A stretch of DNA of 64,000 nucleotides from Sphingobium sp052327305 (GTDB lineage: Bacteria; Pseudomonadota; Alphaproteobacteria; Sphingomonadales; Sphingomonadaceae). The notes beneath the pieces are model-generated. The model did not search any database and had not been told where the DNA came from. It worked only from the letters and a program-made list of their open reading frames with translations. Positions 51,179 through 58,350 of the stretch are shown in pieces. The translations under genes were made by a program, and so were the position numbers. The DNA lies in assembly GCF_052327305.1 (NCBI RefSeq), contig NZ_CP182486.1, positions 1,550,001 to 1,614,000 of the forward strand. Direction: 5' to 3'. Numbering within the stretch: position 1 is the stretch's first letter; every line of letters begins with the position of its first letter.

Positions 51179-51646
51179 TTAGACTGCAATCTGAAAATGT
51201 GTTTCAGCCCGTCTCGATATTATACTCCAGGACCAGAATTCCATCGCAGGGACTACTTCCCGATCTGCCACGCTCCATGGTCGAACATAGTTATAACCCT
51301 CTGAAATCCTTCGTCCGCCATCATGCCATAACAGAGCACGCGGGCGACGTTCAGCTTCTAGATTTCCCTCTATCTCACCACCCGTCTTAGTGATGGCCAT
51401 GATATGCATGATGCCTTGAGCCACGATCGACGGGGCGCCTAAACTGGGTGTGGATGGACGCACTTCTCCATGCCAGTTCAGCAACGCACCACAGAATGTT
51501 ACTCGCGAGCCCGCCTCATCTTTGGGAGCAAGCTGCAATACCAATCCACAAGAATACGACCCGTCCGACAAAGGAATGGACCAAAAATCTCCCGGCTGGA
51601 GCTTAGCGGTAGACCGAGGTATGTAAGGGTAACTATCCGTCATCAT
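51179..51646 (-). CDS. Imm26-like protein
   Basis: 155 aa. The N-terminal part KLQPGDFWSIPLSDGSYSCGLVLQ resembles the start of immunity-protein-26 family members (GDVFxIPLxDG pattern). No signal peptide or membrane helix. No cognate toxin is next to it. The assignment rests on this short motif only. Confidence 0.5.
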   Translation of the reverse strand: MMTDSYPYIPRSTAKLQPGDFWSIPLSDGSYSCGLVLQLAPKDEAGSRVTFCGALLNWHGEVRPSTPSLGAPSIVAQGIMHIMAITKTGGEIEGNLEAERRPRALLWHDGGRRISEGYNYVRPWSVADREVVPAMEFWSWSIISRRAETHFQIAV

Positions 51647-51709
51647 ACCCCGTCTATAATTTGAGAGCCGAGACGCGCGAAGAGATTAGTCTTCAAGGGC
51701 CGTTGAGGA

Positions 51710-51952
51710 CTACCTGCCGGAAGTCTTCCAGCACCCCATGTCGTTGCCGATCCCTTCAACCTCGATGCCGTCAAGCTGCGCGAGCAAATGATCGAATGTT
51801 CCTCCGGCTGGTACGGGATAACAGTGCTTCAACGCGATCCCAAGAGAATCGACCTCGCCTTGGGTTAAGAGCGCTACAGCAACGATCCGATCTTCGCTCA
51901 AGGCTAAGCTCCTCTCAACAAAGGCAAACGCGGCCCCTGCGAGTTCGTTCAT
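51710..51952 (-). CDS. Hypothetical small acidic protein
   Basis: 80 aa, starting MNELAGAAFAFVERSLALSED, soluble and helical, with two Cys. It lies 63 bp upstream of the Imm26-like gene on the same strand, probably one transcript. A frame of similar length exists on the opposite strand but is Arg/Ser-rich and looks like a shadow. Confidence 0.45.
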   Translation of the reverse strand: MNELAGAAFAFVERSLALSEDRIVAVALLTQGEVDSLGIALKHCYPVPAGGTFDHLLAQLDGIEVEGIGNDMGCWKTSGR

Positions 51953-52008
51953 CCGAACGCCCTCATTCGTTCAATTTTGGTCTCGGCTAGCGCCATGGCG
52001 TGAGAGGG

Positions 52009-53391
52009 TTAACAATCCCCCTTCACTGTCATCATCGGCCTCACCTCCACATGGCGCTCAAAGGCCTGTTCAAGGGCATTTTTGGCCATGGTCTGCTTGC
52101 TGTTAGGCACGATGAGGGAGTCATGAACCGGCAGTGCTGGAATGCCGTGATCCATCGCCAACTCATAAACTGCCTCAATGATGGCTTCGCTTTCTAGAAA
52201 CTGGAAATCGCCCCATCGCCAGGGGCTGGTTTCCCAATCGTCCAGAATGGGGAAATGAGCCGCTATTTTTGATCCGAGCTTGGCCATTGGATAGAGTTTC
52301 TGAAGGCAGCGACCTTTGCATAGTCCCGCACATAGGCCGGGCTTCTTATCCCGCGCCATTTCCTGCTGATGGAGATCGCACATCTTCCTAACGTAACTGT
52401 GTTTCGAAGCTGGCGACCATTTGTTTTCGGGATGCTTAGTATGCCCTAGTGTGTAGGCAATCCATGATTTGACGATCCCCCTTGGAATGCCGGGAATATC
52501 ATAGGGATCGCCTGCCTTCATCGGTATTCCCTTCAAGGCATGTAGAATAGTCAAATGACTCGCCCGGATGTCGATCTCGACAACGGGTTCGCCATAAATG
52601 GTCATCAGTTTCCGCTCTTCACTCGGCTCCTGCTGATAGAGGCCACCTTGGACATAGAGACGGCCGCCCTTATTCCACCGGAATGAGGGATCATCCCCGC
52701 AACTGAATATGCGTTGGAAACACCCCATCAATTCGGCCGGTTGAATATCCTGCTCGGCCATAAATCTGTTGATGGCATTGATCCTTTCCCCCTCTGTCAA
52801 AACATAGGGATCAGTAGGATCGATTTTCATATTGGAATTCGGCCGCTTAAAGGCTCCAAATTGGGTCGACACCCATTGTGATGAGGTCCGCAGGATAATC
52901 GGATTTCTGATTGTTGAAGGTCGATAAGCCCGGAAATGAGCATTCCACTCTGAGGGAATAATCCCATGGGCTTCAGCCAACGCTATAAGCTTATCGGTTG
53001 CCCTAAATCGACTGGCTTTTGCCGGATCAAAGGGATTGGGGACAGCGGGTTTATTCGCCTTCTCAACCGCCAGATACCCAAGGGACTCTAACCCATCGAT
53101 AGTGGCTTTGAAGGGCCTATAACCAATTGGTTCGCCGGTAAAATCACCTGCACCCATTGGTCTATAGGTGGCTGCATTATCAGTTGATGACGCTTTAGCC
53201 CTTAGCAATCCAACTATGATAGGATTCAATGAATCTATCATATTTTTTTTATGTGATTTTACACCTGAGTTAGTGAGCCTTTCCACTATATCATCAATGA
53301 GTTTCACTGATGAAATGGATTCACTCTTAAAGTATAGGCTAAGGTATATATCGTTCTTATAGGTGGAATCTATCATATGGATTCCATTCAT
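52009..53391 (-). CDS. Protein with single-subunit-polymerase-like motifs (island replication candidate)
   Basis: 460 aa. The C-terminal half has an ordered set like motifs A, B and C of family A/T7-type polymerases: VVEIDIRASHLTILHAL (Asp274), GIVKSWIAYTLGH (Lys308, Thr314) and ALPVHDSLIVP (His423, Asp424), preceded by FQFLESEAIIEAVYELA. The N-terminal ~200 residues are unlike any family I know. A Cys-rich stretch, LCAGLCKGRC, lies near 353-362. It could be a replicative primase/polymerase or an RNA polymerase of the island; neither is proven. Low-GC codon use, unlike its neighbours. A ribosome site upstream serves a 14-codon frame first. Confidence 0.6.
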   Translation of the reverse strand: MNGIHMIDSTYKNDIYLSLYFKSESISSVKLIDDIVERLTNSGVKSHKKNMIDSLNPIIVGLLRAKASSTDNAATYRPMGAGDFTGEPIGYRPFKATIDGLESLGYLAVEKANKPAVPNPFDPAKASRFRATDKLIALAEAHGIIPSEWNAHFRAYRPSTIRNPIILRTSSQWVSTQFGAFKRPNSNMKIDPTDPYVLTEGERINAINRFMAEQDIQPAELMGCFQRIFSCGDDPSFRWNKGGRLYVQGGLYQQEPSEERKLMTIYGEPVVEIDIRASHLTILHALKGIPMKAGDPYDIPGIPRGIVKSWIAYTLGHTKHPENKWSPASKHSYVRKMCDLHQQEMARDKKPGLCAGLCKGRCLQKLYPMAKLGSKIAAHFPILDDWETSPWRWGDFQFLESEAIIEAVYELAMDHGIPALPVHDSLIVPNSKQTMAKNALEQAFERHVEVRPMMTVKGDC

Positions 53392-53401
53392 TATTATTCA
53401 T
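53357..53401 (-). CDS. Possible 14-aa leader peptide overlapping the polymerase-like gene
   Basis: AAAGGAG lies 7 bp before an ATG at 53401 that opens MNNNEWNPYDRFHL and stops at 53357, in a different frame from the 460-aa gene that starts at 53391. The only strong ribosome site thus belongs to the short frame. Translation of the long gene may depend on re-initiation, or the site may simply be placed far from 53391. Confidence 0.3.
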   Translation of the reverse strand: MNNNEWNPYDRFHL

Positions 53402-53460
53402 TTCTATTCTCCTTTAATTAGAAAGAGGGGGGGGAAGGAAGGGGAAGGTATACGTGTAAC

Positions 53461-53498
53461 GTCTATAGGCGCCATATAGACATAAATTGACATAAGTT
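53461..53498. promoter_or_regulatory. Palindrome and direct repeat upstream of the polymerase-like gene
   Basis: GTCTATA-GGCGCC-A-TATAGAC is a palindrome with one extra A (53461-53481). GACATAAATT and GACATAAGTT follow as direct repeats (53479-53498), in AT-rich sequence with a further TTAACTTAAG-like palindrome. It could be an operator or the replication origin of the element. Confidence 0.4.
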
Positions 53499-53525
53499 TA
53501 CTTAAGTTAATGAAATTAATTAGTT

Positions 53526-53810
53526 TCATGCGGAACGGTATTTGATCCTCTTAAGGTTGATGCTGTTTGACCCATCCATGTAAGTGATGACAACTATGCG
53601 ACTGGGGAAGTGCTTAAGCGAGAGCTCATGAAGCTCTGCTACCATCGGAATAATCTCATCGAAAGGTAACGGTAGCGCACGAACGTACTCACCAGAACGC
53701 TTCCTAGAAAAACCATACTTTTTGAAGACTTCGGTGGCAGACCGGCGAATTGGCCCGAAGCCGAAGGACGCGCCATTTTTCTGGCAGCTGATTGAGGCGC
53801 TCGCAGTCAT
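53526..53810 (-). CDS. Hypothetical protein
   Basis: 94 aa. The start ATG overlaps the AlpA-like gene stop (ATGA at 53807-53810), so it is co-translated with the regulator. Soluble, basic (SATEVFKKYGFSRKRSGEYV), with a beta-rich end (IVVITYMDGSNSI). No family recognised. Confidence 0.6.
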   Translation of the reverse strand: MTASASISCQKNGASFGFGPIRRSATEVFKKYGFSRKRSGEYVRALPLPFDEIIPMVAELHELSLKHFPSRIVVITYMDGSNSINLKRIKYRSA

Positions 53811-54022
53811 TTCGCCCCTCCAGCGCTTCTATTCCATCCGAAGCTCTTCTGGCGGTTTTCCAGCCATTCGTTCAGGTCGGACTGACGCCACCCAACAGCC
53901 CTTCGTCCGAGGCGAAGCGGACGGGGAAAGGCGTTATTTTTCAAAGCTGCGTAAATCGTCGATTTGGACAAGCCGACCTTCGCGGTGACCTCTCCAATGC
54001 GCAGTATTCTATCAAGTCTCAT
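53807..54022 (-). CDS. AlpA-family HTH regulator/excisionase
   Basis: 71 aa from the ATG at 54022 with AAAGGAGG upstream. The AlpA pattern is complete: RLDRILRIGEVTAKVGLSKSTIYAAL, FPRPLRLGRRAVGW, DLNEWL. In P4-like islands AlpA controls the integrase and excision. It lies 150 bp downstream of the integrase gene, on the same strand. Confidence 0.9.
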   Translation of the reverse strand: MRLDRILRIGEVTAKVGLSKSTIYAALKNNAFPRPLRLGRRAVGWRQSDLNEWLENRQKSFGWNRSAGGAK

Positions 54023-54172
54023 ATCTGCCTCCTTTCGTGTGGGAGCGGGGTGCTCCGGTGTTGGCGGGCGGCAGATAGGTACAACAAATCGATCGGTCAA
54101 TAGTAAAAATTGCGCAAAATGGCGAACAAGTTTTCAGATACGAAAGAAAAGGTAAGAAACGAACTCACTCTT

Positions 54173-55351
54173 TTACTTTATATGCAAAGACCAATCATTC
54201 ATTAGATATTGTCTCTTTTTATACATGTCTGTGCGAAGGTATGCTGCTTCTGTTTTATCGCGCAAAACGTGCGCCAATGAGAACTCTATTACTTCTCTTG
54301 AATAAGAAGTTTGTTCACTGGCCCAATCTCTAAACGATGATCTAAACCCGTGAGGAACAGCGGGGATAGACAGCTCCCTCATAAGCTTTGAAAGGGTCAT
54401 GTCAGAGAGCGGCTTGCCGGTCACTGAACCGGGAAAGAGGAAGTCGCTATCCTCGCTCCTGATCTGTTGTGCTTCCTTCAAGATGGCGAGGCACCGGGGG
54501 GAGAGGGGGACGCGATGAGGCTTCTTCGCTTTCATGCGGCTGGCGGGAATGGTCCATTCCGCCTTGTCGAGGTCGATTTCGCTCCAAACTGCCTCTCTGG
54601 TCTCGGCAGAGCGGGTTGCCGTCAGGACTAGAAACTCAAACGCCAGCTTGGTCGCAGTGGAAGCTTCGCTGGCCTTCACCTTCTTTATAGCTTCGGCAAC
54701 TTCCTCGTAGGGGAGGGCCTGACGATGCTGGACCTTGGATCGATCATGCTTGGGCAAGACCCTCGACAGGGCATCCGCTGGGTTATCCGTCCTCCACCCC
54801 TTAGCAATCGCCCATTTGAGGACCGTGCCGACCCGCTGCTTCAGCCGTCGCGCCGTCTCTGGTTTTTCGTTCCAAACCTCATTCAGGGCAGCAAGAACGT
54901 CCGCACTAGTGATCGTGTCGATCCGGCGCTTGCCCAAGTGAGGAAAGACATATGTTGTGAGGCTATTGATCCACTGATCACCGTGTTTGGGATTGCGCCA
55001 TGTCGGCTTGTAAGCGGCGTGAACCTCATGTGCCGCTTCCTCGAACGTAAGGATCGCTTGTAGGGCCTTTTTAGCGGCCAGCGGGTCTCCCCCTAGTCGA
55101 GCAATTTTTCGGTTCTCCAGCGCCTTCTCACGGGCTTCTGCGAGCGAAACAAGTGACACTGACCCTAGGCCCATGTCCCTTCGCTTGCCTCGAATGACGA
55201 GACGCTGAATCCAGCGCTTCGCTCCATTCTTGTCGATTTTGAGATAAAGCCCTTGCCCATCGCCATGCAGGCCGGGTTCGATAAGGGCGCGAACCTGAGC
55301 AGCGCTCAATCGCTTATCGGCATGTCGTCCCAGGGGTTTTTTGCTCGTCAT
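54173..55351 (-). CDS. Tyrosine integrase, P4/prophage CP4-57 type (complete)
   Basis: 392 aa. An N-terminal arm-binding DUF4102-like domain (RLSAAQVRALIEPGLHGDG) is followed by a core-binding region and the catalytic domain with Arg in TATRSAETREAVW, HGFRSSFRDWA (His, Arg), SLAHVL (His) and the nucleophile Tyr in RTDMYKKRQ. All catalytic residues are present. It most likely drives integration at the tRNA-Ser 3' end; the right copy of the repeat is 142 bp upstream of its start. Confidence 0.95.
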   Translation of the reverse strand: MTSKKPLGRHADKRLSAAQVRALIEPGLHGDGQGLYLKIDKNGAKRWIQRLVIRGKRRDMGLGSVSLVSLAEAREKALENRKIARLGGDPLAAKKALQAILTFEEAAHEVHAAYKPTWRNPKHGDQWINSLTTYVFPHLGKRRIDTITSADVLAALNEVWNEKPETARRLKQRVGTVLKWAIAKGWRTDNPADALSRVLPKHDRSKVQHRQALPYEEVAEAIKKVKASEASTATKLAFEFLVLTATRSAETREAVWSEIDLDKAEWTIPASRMKAKKPHRVPLSPRCLAILKEAQQIRSEDSDFLFPGSVTGKPLSDMTLSKLMRELSIPAVPHGFRSSFRDWASEQTSYSREVIEFSLAHVLRDKTEAAYLRTDMYKKRQYLMNDWSLHIK

Positions 55352-55492
55352 TCACCCCACATATCGCCCAACAAAATGGAAGGGAAGGCGAAGGAAAATC
55401 CTGGACGGCTCTGGACACTAAACAATCCATTGCATTGTTTTTATGGATTTTACTGGGCGGGATCAGACGGCACTGGACATGGCAATGGCGGA

Positions 55493-55506
55493 CTCCCGCT
55501 CCGCCA
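55493..55506 (+). other. Right attachment site (attR)
   Basis: CTCCCGCTCCGCCA, identical to the last 14 bp of tRNA-Ser. It lies within a short inverted repeat (ATGGCGGA, 7 bases, TCCGCCAT). Confidence 0.8.
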
Positions 55507-55680
55507 TCCTTCCATTCAGCCTAGTTCAAGGCCAGCCATAAAGCGTTGGTTTTGCGTTGTTTTTGACGGGCGCACATTCGCGGTTGTTCGCGTCTGTTCG
55601 GACATATCCGCCCTCGAGTGTGGGGATGAGTGTGGGGGCGGGGCTTCCCTGACGGCGGGGCTGGCGCTATGTTTCCGGCC

Positions 55681-56856
55681 ATGGGCAAGCTCACAGCGAT
55701 GCAGGTGAAGAACCTCTCCGAGCCGGGACGCTATTCCGATGGCGATGGATTGATCCTCGATATCGGCAAGAGTGGCCGGGCAAGCTGGATCTTGCGGGTG
55801 CAGATGAACGGCAAGCGCCGTGATATTGGCCTTGGGAGCCTCAGGGACGTGTCGCTGCGCGAAGCGCGCGAGAAGGCGAGCGATCAACGCAAGCTGGCGC
55901 GCTCGGGCGTCGATCCCCTGGAGCAGAAGCGCCGGGTCACGGTCGTCATCCCCACATTCCGGGAAGCAACCCAGCGCGCCTATGGCGAGATCAGCAAGAG
56001 CTGGAAGAACGGCAAGCATCACGATCAGTGGCTGACCACGATGGAGAAGTATGCCTTCCCCAAGCTGGGAGCGCTGCCGGTCAATGAGATCGAAGGTCCG
56101 GCGATTCGCGACGTGCTGGCCGGGATCTGGCTCGACATTCCCGAGACCGCACGGCGGGTGAAGCAGCGCATCGGCGCTGTACTCGACTGGAGCTATGCCA
56201 ATGGCTACCGCGCTTCGGAGGCACCCATGCGCTCGCTGGCCCGGGGCCTGCCGCGCCAGCCTCGCAAGGACGGGCATTTTGCCGCGCTCCCCTATGAGGA
56301 TGTGCCCGCCTTCTTCACCCGGCTCCATGACCGGCAGCTCAGCGTGAGCCGGCTGGCCCTGGAGTTCCTCATTCTCACGGCTGCCCGATCGGGCGAGGTT
56401 CGCGGCGCACGCTGGAGCGAGATGAACGCAGACCTCTCGGTCTGGACCGTGCCCGCTTCACGGATGAAGGTCGGCAAGGCCCATGCCGTGCCGCTCTCGG
56501 ACGCCGCGCAGGCGATCCTGCGCTAGGCCGAGCCGTTCCGCAGGATCGACTGCGATCTCGTCTTTCCCGGGCAAGGCCGCCGCGCAGAGCCCGCCGATGG
56601 CCTCATTGCCAAGACCATGTCCGACATGACCCTGCTCCAGCTTCTGCGCGGCATGGATATGGCCGTGACCGTCCATGGCTTTCGATCGAGCTTCCGGGAC
56701 TGGGCGGCCGATCGCACCAGCTACCCGCGCGAGGTTGCCGAGGCAGCCCTTGCACATACCGTCGAGAACAAGGTCGAGGCTGCCTATCGACGTACGGACT
56801 ATTTCGAGAAGCGCCGGGCGATGATGGCCGACTGGGCGGCCTACTGCCGCCCCTAA
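55681..56856 (+). pseudogene. Second tyrosine integrase, interrupted by one in-frame TAG
   Basis: From the ATG at 55681 (MGKLTAMQVKNLSEPGRYSD) the frame runs 281 codons to TAG at 56524-56526, then continues in the same frame for 109 more codons to TAA at 56856. The part before the stop has the first catalytic Arg (TAARSGEVRGARW). The part after has HGFRSSFRDWA, AALAHTVENK and the Tyr (RRTDYFEKRR). A CAG-to-TAG change would explain it. No frameshift is needed. GC-rich, unlike the island integrase, so it belongs to a different, older element. Confidence 0.9.
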
Positions 56857-57059
56857 GCCCGGACACGGCGCTGCGCGATGAACGCCTCGAGGCTGTCGAG
56901 CGGAATGAGCGTGACCTTACCCACCTTGATGGTCTCGATCTCGCCGGCGCCGATCAGCGCATAGAGCTTGGTCCGGCCAATGCCGAGCATGGCGACGGCA
57001 TCGGCAATGCGGACGGTCAGCTGCCTGGGCGTGAAACGATGATGTGCGTGAATGTTCAT
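56853..57059 (-). CDS. Excisionase-like HTH protein
   Basis: 68 aa from the ATG at 57059. The MerR-type excisionase pattern is visible: RIADAVAMLGIGRTKLYALI, GAGEIETIKVGKVTLIPLDS, LEAFIAQ. Its stop overlaps the interrupted integrase stop by 4 bp, tail to tail. It is probably the directionality factor of the older element. Confidence 0.85.
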   Translation of the reverse strand: MNIHAHHRFTPRQLTVRIADAVAMLGIGRTKLYALIGAGEIETIKVGKVTLIPLDSLEAFIAQRRVRA

Positions 57060-57266
57060 GGGACTGTGCTCCTGCCCGTGTCTGATCGGGTGGGCAGGAA
57101 AAGGGTCACAAAAGCGCCGACGGACAACAGCGGGCATTTGTGACGTGAACAGTCACAAGCGAAACTTTCAAAAAACCGCTTGCACTCCGCAGGAATCGCG
57201 AAACCGGCGATCGGTGCGCTTAAAAGTTCAGTGGGAATTCCCTCTCAAGCCGCGCGTTTCCGCCAA

Positions 57267-57292
57267 GTTCACAAAATTCGCGTTTCCCCGCG
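57267..57292. repeat. Remnant arm of a third structured unit
   Basis: GTTCACAAAATTCGCG followed by TTTCCCCGCG: 21 of 26 positions match the right arm of unit 1 (57641-57666). A matching left arm was not found with confidence upstream, so only part of a unit remains. Confidence 0.6.
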
Positions 57293-57399
57293 CACCCCGG
57301 TCCCGCTGATCGTGAGCTCGAAAAATCCACGCCGGCATGCTTGCTGACGGTCAGTTCCGCTTCAAAGATCGTAAAATTCCGGATCCCTTCAAAGTCCCA

Positions 57400-57672
57400 G
57401 GGGGGTCGCGGGAAAGTGTGAACCTTGTGAACTTCCGCAGAAAACCGTCATTTTTGACCGAACCTTTTTCGAACTTTTTGTGAACCAGGTTCACATCCCG
57501 AGAGTGAATTTTTCTTCAGAATAAACTCAATGAAATCAACGCGGTGCAAAATCACGGTGTAGAAGTTCACTCAGGTTCACAGATAAAGTGAACTTTTTCT
57601 CCACGCAAAATCATGTGCTTAAGCCCAGTTTCGGGCCCCGGTTCACAAAGTTCACACTTTCCCGCGTGCCCC
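57400..57672. repeat. Structured unit 1 (long inverted repeat with inner hairpins)
   Basis: The left arm CGCGGGAAAGTGTGAACC plus TTGTGAAC (57407-57432) is complementary at 25 of 26 positions to the right arm GTTCACAAAG plus TTCACACTTTCCCGCG (57641-57666); G-runs and C-runs extend both. Inside are a perfect hairpin GTGAACC-A-GGTTCAC (57480-57494) and AAGTTCAC...GTGAACTT (57563-57595). The word GTGAAC/GTTCAC recurs throughout. No open reading frame fits. Confidence 0.85.
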
Positions 57673-57776
57673 CGCCACAAGCAGCCAGCAGTGTTCAAAA
57701 AACTGCGCAGATCTCTTGCTCTGGGGGGCCAAAAGTCGCTCTCAAGCCAAAAAATTCCAGATTGACGCAAAGGTCG

Positions 57777-58053
57777 AGGGGGGTCGCGGGAAAACTCGAA
57801 TAAAGTGAATAACCGCAGAAAACCGCCATTTTCGAGTGAATAAATTTCGAATATTTTGTGAATAATATTCGCATGTCGGAGGTGAATTTCCGCTCTGAAA
57901 ATCTCCTGTAAAAACAGCGGCATGCGAAAACGCGCATCAAATATTCGTCAATATTCACATCGGGAGTGAATATTTTCTGCACGAGATTTCAGTGGCTTAA
58001 CCCGTCAAATGGGGGGCTTATTCACATTATTCGTGTTTTCCCGCATGCCCCCG
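57777..58053. repeat. Structured unit 2 (same architecture, different words)
   Basis: The left arm CGCGGGAAAACTCGAAT plus AAAGTGAATAA (57785-57812) pairs with TTATTCACATTATTCG plus TGTTTTCCCGC (58018-58044) at 25 of 28 positions. The inner hairpins are GTGAATA-A-TATTCGC (57858-57872) and AATATTCAC...GTGAATATT (57950-57974). Each stands at the same place as in unit 1, but GAAC/GTTC is replaced by GAAT/ATTC on both arms, so pairing is kept. Flanks such as CCGCAGAAAACCG are shared. Confidence 0.85.
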
Positions 58054-58350
58054 CTCGGAAGAGCGCGTCGCTTGAAAAATTAAGGCTGAGAAGGGCGGAC
58101 CGCAGGCAGCCATCAATGCGAATCCCACGGACGCGCGTAACTGCTGTGGGCAGCGCAGGACCACATCGTCTAACCGCAGAGCGTGCGTCAGATTGCGTCG
58201 TGGCAAAACGGCGCGCATCTCGTCCAACGCCACGTAAAGCGGCCGCGCCTCGAAGATGCCTAACCGCGTCATTCCTCACACCAAAAGCCCGCAGGCGAGG
58301 GGGGGAGCCAAGCGCCGCGCGGCGTATAAACCGGTCCGCCAGTTGTCCAA
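58054..58350. other. Intergenic region without a supported gene
   Basis: About 300 bp between the structured units and the FAD-protein gene. Two overlapping minus-strand frames of 80-85 codons exist, with no ribosome site and no recognisable residues; they may be remnants of a lost gene. GC content returns to the host level here. Confidence 0.5.

Larger units (their letters stand above)
37691..55506. mobile_element. Genomic island integrated at tRNA-Ser(GGA)
   Basis: It is bounded by a 14 bp direct repeat, CTCCCGCTCCGCCA, at 37691-37704 (the tRNA 3' end) and 55493-55506. A full P4-type integrase gene starts 142 bp inside the right repeat. Base composition inside is visibly poorer in GC than the flanks. 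Cargo: HTH pair, DprA-like/PRTase/HNH module, resolvase, small-gene array, polymerase-like gene and AlpA-like regulator. No conjugation or capsid genes are seen, so it would need a helper to move between cells. Confidence 0.85.

Noticed and set aside
51661..51990. Plus-strand frame opposite the 80-aa gene
   Set aside because: Arg/Ser/Gln-rich with no start signal; the minus frame has more natural composition and lies in the direction of the next gene.
37691..58053. Prophage
   Set aside because: No capsid, tail, terminase, portal or lysis genes; integrases and AlpA-like genes alone fit islands better.
58022..58279. Two overlapping minus-strand frames near the structured units
   Set aside because: No ribosome site, no recognisable residues, and they overlap each other and the arm of unit 2.
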